Source: an uncultured Prevotellaceae bacterium
GTDB lineage: Bacteria > Bacteroidota > Bacteroidia > Bacteroidales > Bacteroidaceae
NCBI GenBank assembly: GCA_937915745.1
Contig: CALGGJ010000002.1
Span: 1 to 20,248 of the forward strand
Direction: 5' to 3'
Length of the DNA: 20,248 nucleotides
This document shows positions 7,777 to 17,107 of this stretch, one piece after another. Positions within the stretch are counted from its first letter, which is position 1. Each line of letters begins with the position of its first letter. The position numbers and the translations under genes are program-made. The notes beneath the pieces are model-generated. The model was not told the origin of the DNA and made no database searches. It saw only the letters and a list, made by a program, of their open reading frames with translations.

Positions 7777-9492
7777 CTACCTTATAAGCACTTTCCTGCT
7801 TCCCGCCTGTGTATGCTCTATATATATTCCGGCAGAAACCGTGCGAACGACACTACCTGCAGAATATGAAAGCATGCGACCGGCAAGATCGTATGTCGCA
7901 AACGGAATGTGGGCGGCATCGCGCTTTACGCCATCAATGCCTACTACCTCAGCTTGTTGTGCAATAAGTGTGCGGTTAAGTTCGCGATATTGTCTGGAGA
8001 AGAGGTCGGCCTCAGAGTAATCGGCATGAGCATCGGAGTCATAATACACTCCAAACGACTGGGCAATCTGCCCGTCGCGCTCTGTCAGGAATATCGACGA
8101 ACCGGCGATGGTGCTGTTGCCTGAAAGCGAGAAACACTTGTCGTCGGCATTGTTGCGTATATGGAAATAGCCGTCTTCTTCTGCCTCGAAATACCATATT
8201 TGTGCCTCCGATTCGCCTGGTGCCTGCAAACGCATAGTACCATACACCGACTCGAGATATTTGCCCGATTCTATTTCTTCAAGCCGGAACCTATAAGGGT
8301 CGGAAGTGGTATGCAGACGGAACACCACGTTGGAATTGCCGTCGTCGTCGATTACAAACGACGATTTCGGACGCGACACAAAGCGGTTGCTACGCTGTTC
8401 GAGCAACATCACCTCGACTCCGTCGGCAAATATCGGAGAAGAAGCATCATAGCTGGCTGCCATGCGACGGAATCTGCGTTCGCCATCAAACACCGACAAG
8501 TTCCACGAATCGAAGTAACGCACTGTGGGATAACCCGAGCGCACACTGAGCGGCAACCACACATACTTCGACGATGCTACATTCGACGAGTTCCAACGGT
8601 CGCCCATGTAGATGTAGCAACGCTCCATGCCATGCACAGGGAATACACACGTGGACTGCGAATGATAACAGAGGTAGCCATCGTCATCAACACAGAAGTT
8701 TTCGCCATAAGAATAATTCTGCATAGGGTCGTTGCGATGATTCCACGTACCAAGAATATCAAGCGTATATGCCCGTCGTCCCGCATTTGGGTCCCAACCT
8801 GTGCATCCCGAAAACAGTCCGAAATAGGTATCGTCCACCTTGAATATGGCAGGAGCCTCGTACCTGTCGCCAAGCAATATCTTGGTTTCGGTGGATGATG
8901 GGGCCAAATAGTCGTCGGTCAGCCGTGCCACATTTATGTTCGTATTCATGTTTGTTGAACAGAAGTGATAGGCGCTGCCGTCGGTATCAACAAATATGGT
9001 CTGGTCGCGCGAGTCGTGGTCGTTTGGACGGAACACATCGACCAACGTGTATGGACCCTCCACCTTGTTGCTCTGAGCCACAAACACCTTTGCCTGTCCG
9101 TAATCCGACCCGTTCTCCCAGTGTCCCCACATCACCCACTTGCCTGTAGCCTCACAATATGCAACCTTCGGACGCTCGAGATTGCGTCCAGATGCAATGT
9201 CGCGGTTGTCATCGGTCTTTGTTCCCGTTGGTTGCAAGGCATCATTCAGATGGGTCCAATTGATGAGGTCGGTGCTGCGATAACAACTCACCGACGTAGA
9301 GCGAGTCTCGCCAAACCAATAGTAATACCCGTCAGCCCATACCACCTGACCTCCATGTGCATTGATGGCCCGGCCACTGGTGTCGTTCCATGTCAATCCG
9401 GGCTTTATCTGAGCATGGACAGCCATTGTCGCTAATGAAAGCATGGCGGCCATTGTCGCCATGCTTTTAATTTTTTTTGATATCATGTTCAT
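7777..9492 (-). CDS. Secreted GH43 glycosidase (exo-beta-1,3-galactanase-like) with beta-trefoil-like and type IX sorting domains
   Basis: This 571-residue protein has a signal peptide (about residues 1-27, ending VHAQ). A five-bladed GH43 domain follows at roughly 30-330, then a ricin-like or related accessory domain near 365-480, and a type IX C-terminal sorting domain at about 510-571 (YDLAGR...GIYIEH...KVLIR). The opening NAHGG (44-48) and YYYWFGE are typical of GH43 galactan exo-1,3-beta-galactosidase relatives. E106 in LERPKV and E212 in YEAP are spaced like the key glutamates of the Phanerochaete enzyme, and Q279 in SQST may match its unusual glutamine; this needs an alignment. The likely substrate is a beta-1,3-galactan or arabinogalactan side chain, but other GH43 specificities are possible. 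The start lies 4 bp after the upstream gene's stop, so the two are tightly coupled. Confidence 0.85.
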   Translation of the reverse strand: MNMISKKIKSMATMAAMLSLATMAVHAQIKPGLTWNDTSGRAINAHGGQVVWADGYYYWFGETRSTSVSCYRSTDLINWTHLNDALQPTGTKTDDNRDIASGRNLERPKVAYCEATGKWVMWGHWENGSDYGQAKVFVAQSNKVEGPYTLVDVFRPNDHDSRDQTIFVDTDGSAYHFCSTNMNTNINVARLTDDYLAPSSTETKILLGDRYEAPAIFKVDDTYFGLFSGCTGWDPNAGRRAYTLDILGTWNHRNDPMQNYSYGENFCVDDDGYLCYHSQSTCVFPVHGMERCYIYMGDRWNSSNVASSKYVWLPLSVRSGYPTVRYFDSWNLSVFDGERRFRRMAASYDASSPIFADGVEVMLLEQRSNRFVSRPKSSFVIDDDGNSNVVFRLHTTSDPYRFRLEEIESGKYLESVYGTMRLQAPGESEAQIWYFEAEEDGYFHIRNNADDKCFSLSGNSTIAGSSIFLTERDGQIAQSFGVYYDSDAHADYSEADLFSRQYRELNRTLIAQQAEVVGIDGVKRDAAHIPFATYDLAGRMLSYSAGSVVRTVSAGIYIEHTQAGSRKVLIR

Positions 9493-9496
9493 GATT

Positions 9497-12400
9497 CTAG
9501 TAACTTATTTTCAATACATAGCGGTCGCGGTCCTCCTGAATGGTGCATATATATACTCCATGCGACTTGAGGGGAAACGAGGCCTGATTGCTCGCATTTC
9601 TCTTTTGGGCAAGCTGACGACCTCCGAGGTCATACAGAGCCACATCAGAATGTTCGAATCCCCATACCGTCAGAATACCATCGCGCACCTCGCACACTGG
9701 AGCCGCCTGCTGCGTTGTATTGCCTATATCTGTAGGACGACTTACATCGGAGGCTGTAATGTCGGTGATAAGCGGAGCATAAGCACCCGTGGCGTCGAAC
9801 GTGAAGTAAGCCAGGTCGGCAAACTCGTTGTTGAAACCTATCATCGGCTCTACCTTACGACTCACACCTGTCAGCTTAACGTCATCCACACTCAGACCGC
9901 TGATGCTGGCACCCCACTTGTCGCGCTCCAGATAGAGAGTCACACGCATCTGACGGGTATTGGCACGCGTCTCAAAGTCGGTGGCATAGGTCTGGTAAGA
10001 GTCGCTCGTGACTGGTATCGTGATGTTGTTGTCGCTGTTCTGAAGGTCCTGAAGGCGAAGCGAACCGAGTTGCGTGCCATTGCTCTTGATACCGCCCTTG
10101 GCCAGGGCCGAGAACGAATAGACCTCGCCGGGAGCTACATCGACCACCTGAGAAATCTCGGCTGCCGCCCACCCGTCGTTCCATTTGTAACGATGAATCT
10201 CTATCACATGGTTGTCCCTGTCAACCTCGTTGCTGCGCTCCTCGGAAACTATGTTCTGATAAGAGTTGTACTGGTCCCAAGGCGACACGTCCCAACCCTC
10301 GATATGGGTCGTGATGTTGCGAGAGGATGAGAAGTCGTGTTCACCCTCGAAACCAGGATTCTTCAACAGGTTATCGACTACCGCACCGTTCTCTGTCGAG
10401 AAGTCGGAAGGAAGGGCGAGGTCGGCAAGGCGGAGGGTGTCGATGAGGATGCCGTCGCGATAGACTATCACACGCTTGTCGCACGTCACCGAATAGCGGT
10501 AGGTGTGGTAAAGCCCGTCGGTGTTGTAGAACGTGCCGCCGTTTGACGGATTGCTCAGACCTTTCTCCCAACTCGAGTTGTAAAGCCCTAACGAGTTATA
10601 GCCCACGTAGCCCTTGAAACCTACACCCGACGCGCTGACTGCAAACGGATAGAAGCGCTGGCTGGCCTGGTCGGCCTTAACCTTGAACTCCACGGTATAA
10701 CCGTCTGCGCCTGGATGGAAGCCGTCGAACGTCATGTCGTCACCACCGCCGCCGACATATACCGGATTGGACGACAGGTCTTTCTGAGCCAGCTCGGTAC
10801 CGGTGGAGCTGAGGGCTACATACTTCCGGACGTCGGCACTGCGGAGGATGACACGGCCGGTGGCATGACGCAGGGTCGTAAGGTTCGTCACTGTCACCTC
10901 TACGTCGCTCTCACCGGCCTTGATGACCGACGGACTGACGCTGAAGCCGTGGGTGGCGGTGAGGCTTATGTCGGTCAGAAGGTTCTGCGAGCTCACGGTG
11001 AAGGTCTTACTTGAACCTGTGCCTGCGATGGCGAGTTCTGAACAACTGGTCGTAATCTCTGATGTGAGCGGAGCATAAGCACCCGTGGCGTCGAACGTGA
11101 AGTAAGCCAGGTCGGCAAACTCGTTGTTGAAACCTATCATCGGCTCTACCTTACGACTCACACCTGTCAGCTTAACGTCATCCACACTCAGACCGCTGAT
11201 GCTGGCACCCCACTTGTCGCGCTCCAGATAGAGAGTCACACGCATCTGACGGGTATTGGCACGCGTCTCAAAGTCGGTGGCATAGGTCTGGTAAGAGTCG
11301 CTCGTGACTGGTATCGTGATGTTGTTGTCGCTGTTCTGAAGGTCCTGAAGGCGAAGCGAACCGAGTTGCGTGCCATTGCTCTTGATACCGCCCTTGGCCA
11401 GGGCCGAGAACGAATAGACCTCGCCGGGAGCTACATCGACCACCTGAGAAATCTCGGCTGCCGCCCACCCGTCGTTCCATTTGTAACGATGAATCTCTAT
11501 CACATGGTTGTCCCTGTCAACCTCGTTGCTGCGCTCCTCGGAAACTATGTTCTGATAAGAGTTGTACTGGTCCCAAGGCGACACTTGGAAACCTTCGATA
11601 TAGTTGGTTATATTGCGTGAAGAAGAGAAATCCCATTCGCCCTCGAAGTCGCCATTGACCAAGAGGTTACGCTGTGCCGGTCCTGCCTGGTCGAACCATT
11701 CGGCCGGCAGTGCAAAGTCTTGTGTACGCAGCGTTGCAATATGTTGTCCGTCGCGATAGACTATCACACGCTTGTCGCCCGTCACTGCATAGCGGTAGGT
11801 GTGGTAAAGGCCGTCGGTGTTGTAGAACGTGCCGCCGTTGGCTGGGTTTGACAGCGAATGTTGTGTCTCTGAATTAAACAATCCAATCTGGCTGGCATTC
11901 ACGAATCCCTTGAAGCCGACTGCATCTGATGTGACAGCAAACGGCATAAACTCCATTCCTGCCTGATTGGTCCTCACCTTGAATTCAATGGTATATCCGC
12001 CATCGCTCGGTGTGAATCCGTCGAATGTCTTCTCGGTATCGGCTCCTCCTTCATATACAGGATTGGCCGACAGGTCTTTCTGAGCGAGTGGCGTGCCGTG
12101 TGTGGTGACGTGTATGTATTTTCTCACATCGGCACTTCGCAGGATAACCTGTCCCGATGCGTCGGCCAATGTTGTCTTGTTGGTGACACGTATTCCGACA
12201 GGTCCGTCGCCGGCCTTCACAGTCTGCGGCCATACGGTAAGCCCGTGTGTGGCCGATATGTTGATGTCGGCAATGAGGTTTGAGCCATCTACGGTGAATG
12301 TGGCGTATGCGTCGGTGCCGTCGATGACAAGGCTGTCGCGGTTCACGTTGATTTCACTCTTCGGCGGAGCGTAAGCACCTGTGTTGTCGAATGTGAAGTA

Positions 12401-13783
12401 TTCGATATCGGCACCTTTATTGTTGAATCCTATTGTTTTCTGTACCTTGCGACTTACACCAGTCAGTTTGGCATCGTCGGTGCGTAATGCGCTGATGCTG
12501 GCGCCCCATTTGTCGCGTTCGATATAGCTCGATACGCGTATCTGCCGTGTATTGGCCCGTGTCTGGAAGTCGGCAGCATAGGTCTGATATGAGTCGCTGG
12601 TGACTGGTATCACAACCTTGTTGTCGCTGTTCTGCAGGTCTTGTATGCGGAGCGAGCCGAGTTGTGTGCCGTCGCTCTTGATACCTCCCTTGGCCAGGGC
12701 CGAGAACGAATATACTTCGTCGGGGGCTACGTTGACAATCTGGCTCACCTCACCAGCAGCATATCCGGCTTCCCACATGTAGCGGCTTTGAGTCAGTACA
12801 TGGTTGTTCTGGTCAACTATGTTGCTGCGTTCTTCCGGCACGATGTTCTGTGTCGAGTTCCACTGGTCCCACGGACTTACTTCCCATCCCTCGATGTGTG
12901 TCACGATGCCCCGTGATGCCGAATAGTTGTACTCGCCCTCGAAGTCTCCGTTGATGAGCAGGTTTTCCATCACGGGACCGTTGTCGTAGATGAAGTCTTT
13001 CGACAGCGCATGGTCTTGTGTGCGCAGTGTGTCGATGAGTTGTCCGTCGCGGAAGATGATTACCCTATTGTCGGCAGTCACTGCATATCGGTAGGTGTGG
13101 TATAGTCCGTCGGTATTGTAGAACGTACCGCCGTTGGCCGGGTTTGAGACTCCTTTCTTCGTGTCGTCACTGTATATTCCAGTGCTCGTAGCACCCACGT
13201 ATGCGCGGAATCCTACGCCTTTGTCGCTCACTGCAAACGGAGTGAATTCTGCTGATTCGGCATCGGTCTTCACCTTGAATTCCACGGTATATCCCGCGTC
13301 TGTAGGTGTAAAGTCTGATGTGAATGTCTTTGCTTCATCATTACCTCCTGCATATACAGGATTGGCAGCGATGCTTTTCACGGGCAGTTCCGTTCCGTAG
13401 GTTGTCACATATACGTATTCGCGTTCATCGGCGCTGCGCATTATGACTTTAGCTGAGTTCGTCTGCAGTGTAGTGAGGTTGGTCACTGTCACCTTCACGT
13501 CTTTCTCTCCCGCTTTCACCACGGTTGGTGTGACTGCTATTCCGGCAGTGGCCGAAATCTGTACGTCGGCAATGAGTCCGTTGGTTGACAGGGTGAATGT
13601 CTCGCTCTTTCCCGTGCCGCATATTTCCATCTCGGCACGTTCGCCAGCCTTTGCCGGCTGTCGGCTCTGAGGTGTTCGACTCACGGCCGATACTGCCAGT
13701 CGGCGTACGTCTTGTGCCTGAAGCCCTGAAACGATGAACAGGGTGCAAATGACAGTTGTCAGTCGGATGAATGTTTGTTTCAT
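9497..13783 (-). CDS. Secreted three-module repeat protein (Ig-like, ConA-like and CBM-like segments) with type IX sorting domain
   Basis: I do not recognise a named protein here. From the ATG at 13783 it has 1428 residues and starts with a good signal peptide (MKQTFIRLTT...LQAQ). The frame is also open to an ATG at 13843, which would put 20 charged residues ahead of the signal, so I prefer 13783. Three modules follow, each exactly 432 residues. Each begins with an Ig-like beta segment (GTG..TFT through ILRSADVRKY). A concanavalin/LamG-like segment follows (NPANGGTFYNTDGLYHTYRY, IVYRDGQ). Each ends with a CenC/CBM-like segment (NLLxNGDFEGE, then IxGWxVSPWDQ, SFSALAKGG). The last 70 or so residues form a type IX sorting domain (VALYDLGGR...GVYICTI). 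A sugar-binding or adhesive surface role is inferred from the folds and from the GH43 gene 4 bp downstream. Modules 2 and 3 are partly identical at DNA level. Confidence 0.8.
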   Translation of the reverse strand: MKQTFIRLTTVICTLFIVSGLQAQDVRRLAVSAVSRTPQSRQPAKAGERAEMEICGTGKSETFTLSTNGLIADVQISATAGIAVTPTVVKAGEKDVKVTVTNLTTLQTNSAKVIMRSADEREYVYVTTYGTELPVKSIAANPVYAGGNDEAKTFTSDFTPTDAGYTVEFKVKTDAESAEFTPFAVSDKGVGFRAYVGATSTGIYSDDTKKGVSNPANGGTFYNTDGLYHTYRYAVTADNRVIIFRDGQLIDTLRTQDHALSKDFIYDNGPVMENLLINGDFEGEYNYSASRGIVTHIEGWEVSPWDQWNSTQNIVPEERSNIVDQNNHVLTQSRYMWEAGYAAGEVSQIVNVAPDEVYSFSALAKGGIKSDGTQLGSLRIQDLQNSDNKVVIPVTSDSYQTYAADFQTRANTRQIRVSSYIERDKWGASISALRTDDAKLTGVSRKVQKTIGFNNKGADIEYFTFDNTGAYAPPKSEINVNRDSLVIDGTDAYATFTVDGSNLIADINISATHGLTVWPQTVKAGDGPVGIRVTNKTTLADASGQVILRSADVRKYIHVTTHGTPLAQKDLSANPVYEGGADTEKTFDGFTPSDGGYTIEFKVRTNQAGMEFMPFAVTSDAVGFKGFVNASQIGLFNSETQHSLSNPANGGTFYNTDGLYHTYRYAVTGDKRVIVYRDGQHIATLRTQDFALPAEWFDQAGPAQRNLLVNGDFEGEWDFSSSRNITNYIEGFQVSPWDQYNSYQNIVSEERSNEVDRDNHVIEIHRYKWNDGWAAAEISQVVDVAPGEVYSFSALAKGGIKSNGTQLGSLRLQDLQNSDNNITIPVTSDSYQTYATDFETRANTRQMRVTLYLERDKWGASISGLSVDDVKLTGVSRKVEPMIGFNNEFADLAYFTFDATGAYAPLTSEITTSCSELAIAGTGSSKTFTVSSQNLLTDISLTATHGFSVSPSVIKAGESDVEVTVTNLTTLRHATGRVILRSADVRKYVALSSTGTELAQKDLSSNPVYVGGGGDDMTFDGFHPGADGYTVEFKVKADQASQRFYPFAVSASGVGFKGYVGYNSLGLYNSSWEKGLSNPSNGGTFYNTDGLYHTYRYSVTCDKRVIVYRDGILIDTLRLADLALPSDFSTENGAVVDNLLKNPGFEGEHDFSSSRNITTHIEGWDVSPWDQYNSYQNIVSEERSNEVDRDNHVIEIHRYKWNDGWAAAEISQVVDVAPGEVYSFSALAKGGIKSNGTQLGSLRLQDLQNSDNNITIPVTSDSYQTYATDFETRANTRQMRVTLYLERDKWGASISGLSVDDVKLTGVSRKVEPMIGFNNEFADLAYFTFDATGAYAPLITDITASDVSRPTDIGNTTQQAAPVCEVRDGILTVWGFEHSDVALYDLGGRQLAQKRNASNQASFPLKSHGVYICTIQEDRDRYVLKISY
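9771..10288 (-). repeat. 518-bp perfect direct repeat, copy in module 3
   Basis: Base-by-base reading against 11067-11584 shows no difference across 518 bp. The offset is 1296 bp, exactly 432 codons, so the copies are in the same reading frame. The copy encodes the third module's CBM-like segment from VSPWDQ to TGAYAPL. Identity stops abruptly at both ends, where synonymous and non-synonymous differences begin immediately. Confidence 0.95.
11067..11584 (-). repeat. 518-bp perfect direct repeat, copy in module 2
   Basis: This is the partner of 9771-10288 and encodes the same 172 residues of module 2. The flanking Ig-like and ConA-like portions of modules 2 and 3 are clearly diverged. The identity therefore points to recent gene conversion or a local exchange and not to a recent whole-module duplication. 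The matching segment of module 1 (near 12363-12880) is homologous but diverged. Confidence 0.95.
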
Positions 13784-13882
13784 ATTCTGTTTGTTTTGGT
13801 TGTTTTCTATTGTTTTTTTGTCGTTTAGTTTCGTTTCGGTCATGTCGTTTGACTGGGGATAACCAGGTCTTGCCGTCTGTCA

Positions 13883-16800
13883 TCACTTCACATACAGTTT
13901 GCGTGCAGTAGCCGTTCCGCCTTCGTTGAGTCTGATGACATAGATGCCCTGTGGCAGACGTGAGCCGCTGGTCGTCAGTTTACGTCCTTGCATGTCATAA
14001 ACGTCGTAGCGCAGTGTGCCCGCCTGCTGCAATCCATATATGTTCACGGCCAGTTCCATACCGGTCTTGAAGATGTCGATGTCGCGTCTCAGCAGTTTCG
14101 CTGCGCGGTTTATCTCGTTCTGGTCGGTACTCTGCAGCATTGCTCCGTTCTTTTCGAGCGATGCACGCAGGTCGTCGTAGTATTCCTGGAAATAGACGAA
14201 CGCACCGGCATCGGCATCGGCCAACAGTTGTGTTGCTTCATCTACGAGTGTCTGCAGGGTCGATGTGTCGTTAGACTGTCGTGAGTCAGCGAATGTGGCG
14301 GTTTGTGCTATGAGGGCGGCAGTTGTCTGCCCCACGGTTTCCTGGTTCACATTATTGTCGCGCACCATCTGTTTGGCAGCAGTTACGGCTGCCTGCAGTT
14401 GGTCGTATGCCGTTTGCGGATAGAATCCGGCACCGTCGCCGACAAACCCTGCTGCTTCGGTCAGAGTCTTTTCGGCTTCGGATATTGCTGCATTGAGGGC
14501 CGTGTAGTCTATCTTCACCTGTTCGGCAGCAAATGTGGCGGCGGCGGCTGTGAGGCTGGCATTGGCCTCATCCACTTGCGATTGTGTCGATTCATCGGCA
14601 TTGAGTATGTCGAGAGCTGCACTCAGCGATTGCTGATATGCATCGATTGCCGTCTGAGGGTATTGCCCGTCGAGGTCGCCTGCCACTGCTGCACTCAGTG
14701 TTGCCTGTGCCGAGGTTACTGTGCGTGTGAGCTGTCGCTTGTCGATTAAGGTCTCGGCATGTGCCTTGCTCTTGAAGTCGGCTATTTCCTGCACGAGCTG
14801 AGCGGTTGCCTGGTCGAGTTCGTCCTGGCTCTTCGAGCGGTTGGCTGCACTGCGCAGTGTTGCAATCGTGGTACGGAATGCAGCTATGTCGGCATCGAAG
14901 TATTCGCCCTGTCCGTATCCCTCTTTGGCTGCGCCCAGCACTTCGTTGGCTTCGGCCAGTGTCTGGTTCCATGCGTCGCGTTCGAGCACTATGGTGATGT
15001 ATGGTTCGACAATCCAGTAAGACAGTGTACTTCCGGCTCCCGCCTTGTCGCTGTAGGTCAGTGCGCCGTCGGTCGAGGCATCGGTGCCGAGGTATGTGCC
15101 TGTAGCCGCGAACTTCAGGCCCAGGTACTGTCCGTCGAGCACTTCTACTGCGATGAGTGCGGCTGTGGTGTCCGAGCGCTCATACCATTTGGTGTTCCAG
15201 GTTTCGAACCGTCCCAGGAACGTTGACTCGGATGTGGATTGCAGGTAGTATGTGTTGTCGTACCCATCGACAGGGATGAAGGTCATGAGTTGTCCGGCTG
15301 CCGCCCCCTCTTCTTCGTCGTAAGCGGTGATTGTTGCATTGCCGCTGGTAGTTGTCGTGAGCAGCATTCCCCCGTAATGTTTCACTATGTATGTCTCGCC
15401 TTCAACAAACGGGGCGAGTGGGTTATATGAGTTTCTGAACACTTCTATGGCCTCATAAAGTCGGGCTGTTGCTGCATCGGCTTCTTCGCGCGAGTCGGCT
15501 GTTTGCAGCACACCCTCGGCCGCAGTTATAGCTGCATTCAGTGCATCGAGCGCTGCCGCCGGCACCTGGTAGTATTCGTTGCCCACCGGTGTGGTTTCAG
15601 CCAGGTCGCGCGCCGTGGCTATCGCAGCCTCGAGTGCTGCCGTCGGTGTGTTGCGCATGAGTGTCCACCGATAGCGGGTGTCGGTGCCGCTCTTATCAGA
15701 ATACACAGCCGAGCCGTCGGCAGTGTTGTCAACACCCAGCACTCGCGAGTTGGCACGACAGCGTATCTGCACGTAGTCGCCCATATCTTCGACCGAGAAG
15801 ATGGCGTTGGCCAGCGTGCGGTCGCTGCTGCTCACGGTCTTGGTGTCCCACGACCCGCTGCGCGACACGTAGTTACCCTCTTTGTCGCGTAGGTTGTAGC
15901 CCGTGGCATCGCTGCCGTCGGGTGCCAGTTCGAAATAGAATTCCTGCTTGGGGTCGCTCGCGTCGGCCGTGTTGATGCGTACCGTTCCGTCGGCCGTCGA
16001 TAGGTTCAGACCCGATGCCACATTGGTGATTACGTAGCCCACTCCGGTGAGGAACGGAGGATTCTTCGATGCCTCGTATGCAGCGATGGCAGCGTTGAGT
16101 GTTTTCACCGCCTCGTTTATCTCGTCTTGCGTCGTGGCCGAGGCAAGCACTGCCGCAGCAGCTGTTATGGCAGCACTGAGCAGGTCGCGGCTGGCTGCCT
16201 TGTATTGCCCTTTGTCATCGCCCTCGGTGGTTGTATCGAGCCATTGGTTGGCACTGGCTATGGCCTCTTCGAGGGTTGCGGTGGCCAGGTCGTCGGTCAG
16301 CGTGAGTTCACCCAGGAAGAAACTATCGAAACTCGTTGCCGAATTCAGCCATCCGAAGTTGGCCACCAGATACGGACGCTCGGCCATAAACACATATTCG
16401 GTCTGCACCCACTTGTCGGCTGCATAGTTTATGGTACGGAGTTCCTGGTTGGTGCCGTTCTGCGAGTCGGATGCATAGAGGCGGCTGTATTGCGTGTTGC
16501 TCGACATGCCGCCCGATGTGCGATATGCCCAACACGAGAACAGATAGGTCTTGCCAACTTCGACCTCCCAGCCAGTCTTCACACTCTGGCTGCTGCCACT
16601 GCCTGCGCCATGCAGGGCATGTAGGCAAGGTGAACCGTCGGGACCGCCATCGGCCACAATCTCAAAATTGTCCTCGCTCAAGTCCGAGCCGTCGCCGGCC
16701 TTCCAGCCCGTAAGTCCATCGTCGAACCCGGGATTGGCGATGAGGTTGGTGCCGATAACCTCGTAGATTCCGTTCTCGGTGGCGATACGGTCGCCAACCT

Positions 16801-16891
16801 GAGGCACATGACCCGCCTGAGCCATCACATCCGTGCATCCAAGACTGAATGCTGAAAGTAACGAAAGGGTGTAAAGTAATAATGTCTTCAT
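13883..16891 (-). CDS. Large secreted protein with CBM-like, beta-trefoil-like and FIVAR-like repeats and type IX sorting domain
   Basis: This 1002-residue exported protein has a signal peptide (about 1-25, VMAQ). A CenC/CBM4_9-like domain lies at about 48-200 (NLIANPGFDDGLTGW). Two beta-trefoil-like domains lie near 280-413 and 495-632. They are separated and followed by six FIVAR-like three-helix repeats near 205-275, 417-488, 640-707, 719-788, 797-868 and 878-942. Each repeat has the pattern of L..AI..A..L, a Gly/Tyr turn, then L..AI..A. A type IX sorting domain ends it (YDMQGRKL...GIYVIRL...KLYVK). FIVAR repeats occur in surface and carbohydrate-active proteins, where they bind sugar or act as spacers. 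This is the first gene of a minus-strand set with the three-module protein and the GH43 enzyme, so glycan capture for that enzyme is the likely role. Domain borders are by eye. Confidence 0.82.
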   Translation of the reverse strand: MKTLLLYTLSLLSAFSLGCTDVMAQAGHVPQVGDRIATENGIYEVIGTNLIANPGFDDGLTGWKAGDGSDLSEDNFEIVADGGPDGSPCLHALHGAGSGSSQSVKTGWEVEVGKTYLFSCWAYRTSGGMSSNTQYSRLYASDSQNGTNQELRTINYAADKWVQTEYVFMAERPYLVANFGWLNSATSFDSFFLGELTLTDDLATATLEEAIASANQWLDTTTEGDDKGQYKAASRDLLSAAITAAAAVLASATTQDEINEAVKTLNAAIAAYEASKNPPFLTGVGYVITNVASGLNLSTADGTVRINTADASDPKQEFYFELAPDGSDATGYNLRDKEGNYVSRSGSWDTKTVSSSDRTLANAIFSVEDMGDYVQIRCRANSRVLGVDNTADGSAVYSDKSGTDTRYRWTLMRNTPTAALEAAIATARDLAETTPVGNEYYQVPAAALDALNAAITAAEGVLQTADSREEADAATARLYEAIEVFRNSYNPLAPFVEGETYIVKHYGGMLLTTTTSGNATITAYDEEEGAAAGQLMTFIPVDGYDNTYYLQSTSESTFLGRFETWNTKWYERSDTTAALIAVEVLDGQYLGLKFAATGTYLGTDASTDGALTYSDKAGAGSTLSYWIVEPYITIVLERDAWNQTLAEANEVLGAAKEGYGQGEYFDADIAAFRTTIATLRSAANRSKSQDELDQATAQLVQEIADFKSKAHAETLIDKRQLTRTVTSAQATLSAAVAGDLDGQYPQTAIDAYQQSLSAALDILNADESTQSQVDEANASLTAAAATFAAEQVKIDYTALNAAISEAEKTLTEAAGFVGDGAGFYPQTAYDQLQAAVTAAKQMVRDNNVNQETVGQTTAALIAQTATFADSRQSNDTSTLQTLVDEATQLLADADAGAFVYFQEYYDDLRASLEKNGAMLQSTDQNEINRAAKLLRRDIDIFKTGMELAVNIYGLQQAGTLRYDVYDMQGRKLTTSGSRLPQGIYVIRLNEGGTATARKLYVK

Positions 16892-16927
16892 CAGTTTATG
16901 GTTTTGTTATCGATTAGTATTCGCGCT

Positions 16928-16957
16928 GCAAGTTACAAACTTTTTTGCAATCGGCAA
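16928..16957 (-). promoter_or_regulatory. Promoter for the minus-strand secreted-protein set
   Basis: On the minus strand TAACTTGC (16928-16935) is a near match to TAnnTTTG. TTG (16955-16957) lies exactly 19 bp upstream as a -33 element. The -7 element ends 36 bp before the ATG at 16891, which leaves a leader of about 30 nt. I saw no comparable promoter before the other two genes of the set, which fits one transcript. Confidence 0.45.
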
Positions 16958-17107
16958 TCTGTTTCAAGCCAAAATGTGACGTTTTCACACAATATTTTAT
17001 ATTTACACAAGGAAAACAGAGCCAGCTGGCAAACAGAAAGACACCGTGGGGCAAACCTATGCTCCATACGGAAACCATGGACACCGCCGCCGTCCGCCCA
17101 TACCACA

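Noticed and set aside
8161..10330. Plus-strand open frames of 245 and 295 codons opposite the GH43 and three-module genes
   Set aside because: They are shadows of clear minus-strand genes with signal peptides and known domains, and they show no protein-family features.
13784..13843. Upstream ATG start extending the three-module protein by 20 residues
   Set aside because: The extra residues are Lys/Asn/Asp-rich and would bury the signal peptide that begins at 13783; not fully excluded.
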